Shown piece after piece: positions 4,959 to 11,084 of a DNA stretch of 11,084 nucleotides. How positions within the stretch are numbered: position 1 is the first letter of the stretch; each line of letters starts with the position of its first letter. The notes beneath the pieces were generated by a model. The model was not told the DNA's origin, searched no databases, and saw only the letters and a program-made list of their open reading frames with translations. The position numbers were made by a program, and so were the translations under genes. The stretch is from Burkholderiales bacterium (GTDB lineage Bacteria > Pseudomonadota > Gammaproteobacteria > Burkholderiales > Casimicrobiaceae), in assembly GCA_031257235.1 (NCBI GenBank), contig JAIRPA010000217.1, forward strand, positions 1 to 11,084. Reading direction: 5' to 3'.

Positions 4959-5819
4959 TTACTTTGCGTAATTGGTCGCGCGGAATTCGATGCGACGATT
5001 TTTGGCGCGACCTTCCGGCGTGGCGTTTGAAGCCACGGGTTGGTCAGGACCCACGCCCATGGTTTCAAAGCGGTTCGGCGACAATCCTTTTTCGACCAAA
5101 TAGGCTCTGACCGCCTCTGCGCGCGCCAAACTCAAGGCTAAATTGGTGGCGCGGTTACCGGTGACATCCGTATGCCCGATGATCTGGATTTTGTCGCTGT
5201 TGATCTGCGGCAGAATGTCGGCAAGCTCATCCAATAACTGCTGCCCCTTGTCGGTTAAGGTGGCGCTGTTGGTGTGAAACTCGACAATTCGGTTGGCCAA
5301 AAGTTTATCCAGCTGTACCTGCTGATTCACCGCCACGCGCAACGAGCTGACGATTCGGTAAGATTGATTCAACGACCGCGCCAGCGTATCAATGATGCTC
5401 TGCCGCACCGGCTCGCTTTCAACCTCACCCTGCAAACGAATCTGCGTGCCGTCGATCTCAAGCTGCCCGCGATGGATGCTTTTCAGCGACGACGAGATGA
5501 CATTATTGATGACTTGTTGCGACCAATCACGCGGCGTGACTACGTCCGAGCGCACGTCGATTTGATCGATCACTTTGCCGGCGCCGTAGATATTTTGCAG
5601 TTTATGAAAAACTTCCGCTTTGGTGCGTTCGTCCGGCACCGTGCCGCTCACCACCACCTGACCGGGCTGTGCGATGAAGTTCGCCGGCACCACAGGCGCG
5701 GGTAACGAGGACGGGGTGGAGGTTGACGACGCCGGAGCGGGTTGCGCTATAGAATCGCGCGCGCCCCAGCACACCATCAAAAACACCAATGAGAAAACTA
5801 AAGAAAAAATACGTCGCAT
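4959..5819 (-). CDS. OmpA-family peptidoglycan-binding protein with BON-like repeats, T6SS-linked
   Basis: This 286-residue exported protein has an N-terminal signal segment (MRRIFSLVFSLVFLMVCWGA) with a likely signal peptidase site near SIA-Q (residues 23-26). The Cys at 17 does not sit in a good lipobox. After a Pro/Ser/Thr linker come two BON-like segments (about 54-90 and 103-162). The C-terminal OmpA domain (about 178-280) has GHTD at 215-218 and LSLARAEAVRAYL after it. Asp218 and Arg233 are spaced as in the diaminopimelate-binding pair of OmpA, and GRAKNRRIEF closes the domain. I infer a periplasmic peptidoglycan anchor for the T6SS membrane complex, like the OmpA domain fused to TssL or TagL in other systems. 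I prefer ATG 5819 over TTG 5825: GGAG (5830-5827) lies seven bases before 5819 but only one base before 5825. The tagF stop is two bases upstream. Confidence 0.88.
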   Translation of the reverse strand: MRRIFSLVFSLVFLMVCWGARDSIAQPAPASSTSTPSSLPAPVVPANFIAQPGQVVVSGTVPDERTKAEVFHKLQNIYGAGKVIDQIDVRSDVVTPRDWSQQVINNVISSSLKSIHRGQLEIDGTQIRLQGEVESEPVRQSIIDTLARSLNQSYRIVSSLRVAVNQQVQLDKLLANRIVEFHTNSATLTDKGQQLLDELADILPQINSDKIQIIGHTDVTGNRATNLALSLARAEAVRAYLVEKGLSPNRFETMGVGPDQPVASNATPEGRAKNRRIEFRATNYAK

Positions 5820-5821
5820 AA

Positions 5822-6799
5822 TCAAGCTCCGACGAAAACTTCTAAGAAGGTATCGCGCAAAGTGCGCAACGAAAGTTGAGGTTGCCGCAGGTATGAAGAT
5901 AATTTATTCTTCTCGGCATTGCCGGCAATCACTTGGTCTACCCAAGCCGCGTTGTCCAAAGATAAAAATTGATCTTCAATCACTGCGGGAGACGACATCA
6001 AACACGCCAGCTCTTTGGAGTTTGCGCCCAAAAAGCCGATCGCCAAACGCGGTTTCCCCGCGATGGAACTGATGAAAAAGGTGATTTCAAAATCCGTATT
6101 GAGCGTGAAAGGCACAATTAAATTCAACCACCATGTCGCAATCAAAAGCTGTTCGGTATCTTTTTCCGGCAACGGTAACAACAAACCGCGCTCGGAATAA
6201 GACTTGCCGCTTTGCATCAGCGGTTTTAATAATTCGCCCAACGCAATCACGGTGTTGTGCCAATCAAAAACATGCCCCGCCGACGTTAAGCGCTCCACAA
6301 TATTTTCGATGGTGTATTTATCGAGAAAATCCGAAAAGGTGGAGGCCGCCGACGTATAGACTTCTGCGGAAAAGGTATTCATGCGATGCAAAATCTGCGA
6401 AGGATCGGACGATTGCATCAATTCGGTCACCGAAGCCACCACCGCGTTCCACACCGGACGAAACACCAACGGCGCATGAAGCGCGAATTCTGTCGGCGAG
6501 GCGGACTCCAAAGGCGCCGCGCACAAAAACGGAAAGCGCCGCCCTGAGGAATCCCGACTTGCCGCAAGATAGCCGCCCACCGAAAGTTTTCGGCGTGACC
6601 CTAAAATAATGAAACGCAACGGTGACAAAGCATCGTAAGGCATTTGCCAATGAGAATCCTTGCGAATGATTTCAAGCGCGTGCGCAATCCAATCATCCAA
6701 GCCGGAAATTAAATGGTTGTGGACATTATTTCGGACAAAATCGTCGCGCGTTCGCAACTTTCCGAAATAAGCAATATTCACTTGCGCGGGCTTATTCAT
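5822..6799 (-). CDS. tagF: Type VI secretion-associated protein TagF
   Basis: This 325-residue protein belongs to the TagF (BMA_A0400/DUF2094) family, a cytosolic post-translational regulator of T6SS firing. In Pseudomonas and Agrobacterium it represses T6SS, in connection with Fha or the threonine phosphorylation pathway. The N-terminal domain shows the expected YFGKLRTRDDFVR (residues 11-23; the usual form is FGKLPxxGDF) and GYLAASRDSSGRRFPF at 76-91. A longer C-terminal half contains ATWWLNLIVPF. The consensus Pro-x-x-Gly of the first motif is Arg-Thr-Arg-Asp here, a mild deviation. Its ATG overlaps the tssM stop in ATGA, and GAGGA seven bases before the ATG, inside tssM, is a suitable ribosome-binding site, so it is translationally coupled to tssM. 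The ompA gene follows two bases after its stop. Confidence 0.92.
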   Translation of the reverse strand: MNKPAQVNIAYFGKLRTRDDFVRNNVHNHLISGLDDWIAHALEIIRKDSHWQMPYDALSPLRFIILGSRRKLSVGGYLAASRDSSGRRFPFLCAAPLESASPTEFALHAPLVFRPVWNAVVASVTELMQSSDPSQILHRMNTFSAEVYTSAASTFSDFLDKYTIENIVERLTSAGHVFDWHNTVIALGELLKPLMQSGKSYSERGLLLPLPEKDTEQLLIATWWLNLIVPFTLNTDFEITFFISSIAGKPRLAIGFLGANSKELACLMSSPAVIEDQFLSLDNAAWVDQVIAGNAEKNKLSSYLRQPQLSLRTLRDTFLEVFVGA

Positions 6800-9700
6800 C
6801 GGGAGTTCCTCGTGACCGGTTTGTTGGAATTGGAGGCAGACACATCGCCGACGACAACGTTGGGCAAGCGCAATCCGCGCAACCCGCTTCCGCCGCCTGC
6901 CTTGCCGCCTGCCGCAGAATTATTCGAGCTGCTGATGATGCGCAACACCACCGAAACCGTCACGTTTTGAGATGTCCAACTCATCGTATGAGTGCCGTCA
7001 GGGTTCGTCACGCGACGCGCGGAGGAAATCAGTTTTTCCAATCCGAAACGTCCGGGTTCGTTGACGATGGTCAACACCTGACCGTTGGGTAAGGTTGCCG
7101 TGATTTTGACCCCCGGAGAGCCTTGCGGGTTAGGCCAAACAAAGTTAGCCCAATACGGAGGCGAATTGCGATAACGGATTTGTTGACCGTCAATTTCTAT
7201 CGTGTACTCAATGGCGTTGGCCACCGGTTTGGGCTGAATTTGGAAGACCGTTTGCGGTTGACCTCCCCCGCCGCCTCCACCGCCTGCTCCTCCGGCGGCA
7301 CCGTCCACCGGCGCAATCCAATCGACAAAGTTCGCGGTAAACGCCGGATGAATGTTGATGCCCATATCGCCCCACGTGCGTGAAGTCATGATGTTGCCGC
7401 GACGAATGGTCAACGGCGATAAAGACTCCGTCACAAACTGCGCGATGGCGCCGTCAGGTCCAAAAATGGAGGAGACTTCCATGGCGTCCGCTTCGATATT
7501 GGCGCTCACCGAGAACGGATATTTCTGCGACAAGCGTTGATTAAACGGCTCATAAACTTGCGAGAGCCAAATTTTGTTTAATTCGGTTTCCGCCGGCGGA
7601 ATCAGTGCCGCAAACGCCTGAACCAACGGACGAACCAACAAGGGACGCAACGTCGTGCGTTGCTCTTCGGATAGCCCTGTTAAGACTTGTTCATCGATAA
7701 AACGCATGGCGTCCGACAACTCGGAATCTTTTCCTTCAAACGTTTCGCGCAAAAACTTTAACGCGCCGGGTCCGGGATCGCCTTCGTTTTGAATCAAATT
7801 AAACCGTGTGCGGACTTTCCCCAAAAGGGTCATGTAGTCGTTCAACAAGGAGGGTTGTTTTTCCTGCTTTTGCAACAAACGGGCAATTTCCGCGAACTGT
7901 GTATTGACCAGCATTTCATCCGCGTTGCCTGCCGCCGTGACCGCCGCGGGCTTCTTGGCGAGCTTTTGTTTGATCCAGTTGAGAATCCCGGATTTTTGTT
8001 CGCTCAACGAAATCTTCGGGTTGTCCCAAGAGGTTTGCTCATAAACGGCCACCAACAATTTTTCAAGTGGCGAGGCTTCGGGATTGCCCAAGCGATTCAT
8101 CCGCTCCGCCGCCGTCGGGAAGTTGGTGAAAGGTCTTACCGAAACACTTTGCAAAAACTTTTTCCATTCGGCAACGTATTCTTTTTTATACATGGCGGAA
8201 AGGGCTTTGAAGGCTTGTTCGGGATTATCTTCCACCGTTAAATCATCCACCGACCGCACACCCAACACCCAATCGGTCGTTTGCAATTCGCCGCCGGCGG
8301 CACTGCGAAAACTCGGCTCGATAAATTCCAGCCACGCGCGTCGCGTGAAGGTGCCGGGCACCGTGTAATTGCCCGCGATTAAATCGACCTGCGATTCACC
8401 CACGATGGTCGGCACCGTCATCGGCGGGAAACGGTTGGCGGCACGCGCGCGTATCGTTGAATAGATACGCTCACGCGCAGGCATACCCCGTCGCGCCGCG
8501 CGCAACGCCGCCTGATCTTTTTCGACCAAGGCAATATTGGTCGTAATTTCAGGCCATTCTTCTTCGCCGGTACGCGACACATAAAACGAAATCAACCGTT
8601 GCGCGCTTCGGATCATCTGATCGCGCGGCATCGCGCCCCGATTGCTTTCCAACCACATCCGCCAGTTGTTCGTCACGTGGTCGGATAAAAACGTGGGCTC
8701 AACCTGCGCGCGATTGGCCATCATTAGATAGGTTTTCAGCGCGTTGTAAGAGTCTTCAACGTCGTTGGGCGAGGCATCTTGAAAGAGTGCCGGCTCTGAG
8801 GCGGAAGACGAGGAAGGATCGCCTAACTGCGCTATCCCCGGATGTAAGTCCACTCTTTTTAAGAAATCTTCAAGATTGGTTTTGACCGGCTCAATCATAA
8901 ATTGACGCAAGCCGTGGTAATACTCCGTTAATAATTGGTGCTTGATTCTTTCGCCCTGATACAAGCCCAAGCTGTACCCGATAGGACGATCCGCGCTCAT
9001 CGCGTCTAAATATTCGATGCGACGTTGCAAAATCTCCATCGCCTCAAAGCGGCTCTCCAAATCAACGCGTTCGGCTTGAACACGCAAGACCGCGTCTAAA
9101 TCTTCCTGCGTTTCGCCGACCAATTGTTGATTGCTCAAGAACGACCAACACCAGCCGCCCAGCAATAATCCCAACAACGCAACCATCGTGAAAAAGACGG
9201 CGTAACGCGCTTTTAATCTGCCCGGATTCTGGTTTTGACGCACCAAGTGCTTATCCGCAAGAATAATTTTTGAAAAAAGATTCTTTAAGAAAAAGCCGTT
9301 GTTGGAGGAAAGTCTGTGGGGTGTTTTAACCTCAACCGGCGTCAATGAAAAGACTTTGTTCAAACGCTCGGTCGCGGTGTCTTGAACATCTCCCTCTTGA
9401 AGCGCGCTCGTGAAATAAAACCCGCGAAAGATCGGCTTATATTGGAAAGGATTGTTTTCAAAAAACGTGTCCAAAAAGGTTTGCAAAATCGGCTTAATGG
9501 CGGCAAATTGGAAGGGGAACGTCAACATCCCCTGAGTGACCACGTTTTTTTGCTGACGCGAAACCTGCGACACGCTCATTTCTTTTAAGCCGTGATAGAG
9601 CTCATCAAAGTGCATACTGAAGAGCTCGGAAAGATCGCGTTTGTCTTCGTTGTTGGCAGGATAAGTAAACGTCGCGCCCCACGGATGATCGCGCAGGTCT

Positions 9701-10575
9701 TCTTCGTTGGCAAAAAATTCGGTAAACCCGGCTAAAAGGTCGATCTTGGTGAAAAACACATACACCGGCGCGACCACTTCCAGCCTTTCGGTCATTTCTT
9801 GGATGCGCTGGCGCAAATGCTTGGCAAGATCAATCGCAAAATTAGGACCTTTGCTCATCAGCTCGCTCACGCTTGCCGCCACAATGATTCCGTTAATCGG
9901 GGCTTTGGAGCGATGCCGTTTGAGCAAATCAAGAAAGTCGAGCCATTCGGCGCGATCTTGTTCCTCCGTCGCGTAGCGCCCCGCCGTATCCAGAATGATG
10001 CCCTCTGAGGTGAAAAACCAATCGCAGTTACGTGTGCCGCCGACCCCTTTGACGGGCGCGCCGGATTTATCTAACGGAAATTGCAAGCCGGAATGCGTGA
10101 TGGCGCTGCTTTTGCCGGCGGAAGGGTTGCCGATGATGATGTACCAAGGCAACTCATAAAGCGCGGCATTGCCGGATAATTGACCGATCTTGGAGGTTTT
10201 GATCGTTTGCACGGCTTCCAATAGATTGGTTTTTGCCGTTTTGCCGCCGTCTAAATTGGTGTGCGTGGCGGGTTTGTCTCCGTCGGACTGCTTGCTCAAT
10301 TGCTCGGTGAGTTTTTTACCGGACCGCGCCGACCAGAATTTTCGCCAAATAATGCTCAAAATCCAAAGAACGATGACCGCGGCTAAGACGATCAAGAACC
10401 AATAAACCGTGAGTGGGAGCGACCCCGTGTAGAGGTACATGATGATGAAAAAGGCAATTAAGCCGACCACCACAAATGTTTTTGGGCTGGAAAGCATCGA
10501 CCCGATCCCGGACTTGAGACCGGAGAACACGATAAAAATCTTCCTGAATAGCCATTCAATCCACAAAATATTCAT
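6796..10575 (-). CDS. tssM: Type VI secretion system membrane subunit TssM (IcmF)
   Basis: TssM is the large inner-membrane and periplasmic component of the T6SS trans-envelope complex with TssL and TssJ. This 1259-residue protein has two N-terminal membrane segments (about 33-49 and 55-77). A cytosolic GTPase-like domain follows with an intact Walker A GNPSAGKSS (149-157), TRNCDWFF (181-188), DTAGR (196-200) and FTKIDLL (275-281). A third membrane segment (about 458-480) precedes the long periplasmic region. Not all TssM proteins retain Walker A, so nucleotide binding is plausible here. Near the C-terminus is a Gly-rich run (residues 1092-1105, eight consecutive Gly), then the beta-rich TssM C-terminal domain (about 1110-1212), then an unusual Ser/Gly/Asn-rich tail of about 45 residues. 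An in-frame TAA 12 bp upstream supports ATG 10575, although no Shine-Dalgarno is seen. tssL does not precede it. The stop overlaps tagF. Confidence 0.97.
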   Translation of the reverse strand: MNILWIEWLFRKIFIVFSGLKSGIGSMLSSPKTFVVVGLIAFFIIMYLYTGSLPLTVYWFLIVLAAVIVLWILSIIWRKFWSARSGKKLTEQLSKQSDGDKPATHTNLDGGKTAKTNLLEAVQTIKTSKIGQLSGNAALYELPWYIIIGNPSAGKSSAITHSGLQFPLDKSGAPVKGVGGTRNCDWFFTSEGIILDTAGRYATEEQDRAEWLDFLDLLKRHRSKAPINGIIVAASVSELMSKGPNFAIDLAKHLRQRIQEMTERLEVVAPVYVFFTKIDLLAGFTEFFANEEDLRDHPWGATFTYPANNEDKRDLSELFSMHFDELYHGLKEMSVSQVSRQQKNVVTQGMLTFPFQFAAIKPILQTFLDTFFENNPFQYKPIFRGFYFTSALQEGDVQDTATERLNKVFSLTPVEVKTPHRLSSNNGFFLKNLFSKIILADKHLVRQNQNPGRLKARYAVFFTMVALLGLLLGGWCWSFLSNQQLVGETQEDLDAVLRVQAERVDLESRFEAMEILQRRIEYLDAMSADRPIGYSLGLYQGERIKHQLLTEYYHGLRQFMIEPVKTNLEDFLKRVDLHPGIAQLGDPSSSSASEPALFQDASPNDVEDSYNALKTYLMMANRAQVEPTFLSDHVTNNWRMWLESNRGAMPRDQMIRSAQRLISFYVSRTGEEEWPEITTNIALVEKDQAALRAARRGMPARERIYSTIRARAANRFPPMTVPTIVGESQVDLIAGNYTVPGTFTRRAWLEFIEPSFRSAAGGELQTTDWVLGVRSVDDLTVEDNPEQAFKALSAMYKKEYVAEWKKFLQSVSVRPFTNFPTAAERMNRLGNPEASPLEKLLVAVYEQTSWDNPKISLSEQKSGILNWIKQKLAKKPAAVTAAGNADEMLVNTQFAEIARLLQKQEKQPSLLNDYMTLLGKVRTRFNLIQNEGDPGPGALKFLRETFEGKDSELSDAMRFIDEQVLTGLSEEQRTTLRPLLVRPLVQAFAALIPPAETELNKIWLSQVYEPFNQRLSQKYPFSVSANIEADAMEVSSIFGPDGAIAQFVTESLSPLTIRRGNIMTSRTWGDMGINIHPAFTANFVDWIAPVDGAAGGAGGGGGGGGQPQTVFQIQPKPVANAIEYTIEIDGQQIRYRNSPPYWANFVWPNPQGSPGVKITATLPNGQVLTIVNEPGRFGLEKLISSARRVTNPDGTHTMSWTSQNVTVSVVLRIISSSNNSAAGGKAGGGSGLRGLRLPNVVVGDVSASNSNKPVTRNSR

Positions 10576-10697
10576 AGCATTACGATGTTATTTCAAAAAA
10601 GCGTCAGAGAATCCGGCAGATGCGCGCGGCGGTTACATTGGAAACGTGACACGAAAGTCATGCCACAAAACTAAGTGCCATTTGGAGCAAGACAGCG

Positions 10698-10703
10698 ATT
10701 ATA
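10698..10703 (-). promoter_or_regulatory. Candidate -10 box for the tssM operon
   Basis: A perfect TATAAT (within CGATATAATCG) is read on the - strand, about 120 bp before the tssM ATG. It is the best sigma-70-like -10 in the interval. I find no convincing -35 at 16-18 bp (AGTGTA lies there) and no TG extension, so an activator or another sigma factor could be involved. It would give a leader of roughly 115 bases. Confidence 0.35.
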
Positions 10704-10862
10704 TCGGAATTTGACCTTCCTACACTTTGTTACAAGCGTATTTTTTTGGGCGAAAGCAAGGATTACGACATTTTTGCCAAGTTTATGATGAAAATTTGAA
10801 GACTTTTCTTTTGTCCGGCATCTCGAGACTCACGCGGGGGTGTCGGTTCGGCGAATGTGTAG

Positions 10863-10881
10863 GGGCGACCTGTGGTCGCCC
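10863..10881. repeat. GGGCGACC / GGTCGCCC hairpin
   Basis: A perfect 8-bp stem (10863-10870 and 10874-10881) surrounds the loop TGT. The word GTAGGGGCGACCTGTGGTCG is, from memory, a common bacterial intergenic repeat type; I could not check this here. Confidence 0.6.
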
Positions 10882-10891
10882 GAAAAAGGCG

Positions 10892-10987
10892 ATAAAACCA
10901 GATTGGGATTCGGGAATCAGAGGTCAGGAATCAGGAATCAGAGAGTGCCGTCATTTAAGCGCGCCCGAAGCGAAGTCGCAGAATCCA
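10892..10987 (+). repeat. Dispersed repeat, copy 2 (matches 3694-3787)
   Basis: It begins TAAAACCAGATTGGGATTC, contains AATCAGAGGTCAGGAATCAG with an extra TCAGGAA unit, and ends CGAAGCGAAGTCGCAGAATC plus CA. The order and spacing of words match copy 1. The left palindrome arm is degenerate here (CATTTAAGCG instead of CATTCTGCG), so this copy has lost part of the inverted symmetry. Confidence 0.8.
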
Positions 10988-10988
10988 C

Positions 10989-11044
10989 GCAGCCTTTGGC
11001 TGCGGACGCGCAAAGCGCGTCGTCATTGCGGACTTGATCCGCAA
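10989..11044. repeat. Chain of three perfect small hairpins
   Basis: Three perfect stems follow one another almost without spacers. They are GCAGCC-TTT-GGCTGC (10989-11003), GACGCGC-AAA-GCGCGTC (11005-11021) and TTGCGGA-CTTGA-TCCGCAA (11026-11044). The last is of the type often seen in proteobacterial intergenic palindromes (CATTGCGGACTTGATCCGCA). All have loops of 3-5 bases. Confidence 0.7.
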
Positions 11045-11084
11045 TCCGGTTTTTCCGCCGTTTATACAAAAAAGTATCGGGCTT

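Larger units (their letters stand above)
10576..11084. other. Gene-free interval upstream of tssM
   Basis: These 509 bases to the window edge hold no credible gene on either strand. The half nearer tssM (10576 to about 10860) is unremarkable apart from the candidate TATAAT at 10698-10703 and probably forms the tssM promoter region. The half from 10861 onward is a mosaic of a dispersed repeat and small perfect hairpins. An open frame at 10840-11037 translates this repeat material and has no protein-like composition. Confidence 0.7.

Noticed and set aside
6133..6609. 158-codon open frame opposite tagF
   Set aside because: It is an antisense shadow of tagF, rich in Arg, Pro and Ser, as expected of a non-coding frame.
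7789..8241. 150-codon open frame on the + strand inside tssM
   Set aside because: It lies wholly antisense to strongly recognisable TssM sequence and has no family features or upstream signals.
10840..11037. 65-codon open frame on the + strand at the right edge
   Set aside because: It is translated almost entirely from repeat copy 2 and the hairpin chain. Its peptide resembles that of the 3704-3919 open frame because both read the same DNA repeat, not because of protein conservation.

Overview
The window looks like chromosomal DNA of a proteobacterium, with a gammaproteobacterium my best guess. The pointers are an E. coli-like IspH C-terminus, a NfeD/QmcA (YbbJ/YbbK-type) pair, and type VI secretion (T6SS) genes of the proteobacterial type. 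The lineage is inferred from protein style only, and no marker gene settles it.

Layout. Positions 1-1990 (+ strand) hold housekeeping and membrane-maintenance genes: the 3' part of ispH, a short NfeD-family protein and a QmcA-like SPFH/band-7 protein. Everything after that lies on the - strand. In transcription order from the right edge it is tssM (10575-6796), tagF (overlapping it by 4 nt), an OmpA-family protein with BON-like repeats (5819-4959), a DUF58 protein (4898-3924), a SUFU-domain protein (3506-2892) and a MarC-family membrane protein (2731-2066). qmcA and marC converge on a perfect 15-bp hairpin at 2032-2064.

Function. tssM, tagF and the OmpA protein are packed like an operon. They give an inner-membrane T6SS complex component, a post-translational T6SS regulator and a probable peptidoglycan anchor. 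tssM starts this unit. Its 509 upstream bases hold no gene, so its usual partners tssL and tssK are not directly upstream. The SUFU protein belongs to a superfamily that includes candidate immunity proteins of polymorphic toxins. No toxin gene lies beside it, so its link to the T6SS is only suggestive.

Non-coding DNA. Two long gene-free stretches (3507-3923 and 10576-11084) are largely mosaics of dispersed repeats and small perfect hairpins. A repeat of about 60 bp occurs in inverted orientation at 2005-2064 and 3885-3937 and brackets the marC + SUFU block. Hairpins with inner arms of the type GGCAAAAA/TTTTTGCC recur after qmcA/marC, ompA and DUF58. A related copy is cut by the right window edge. 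These elements generate most of the apparent small open frames there, which I do not regard as genes.

I see no tRNA, rRNA, CRISPR array, transposase, integrase or complete insertion sequence.
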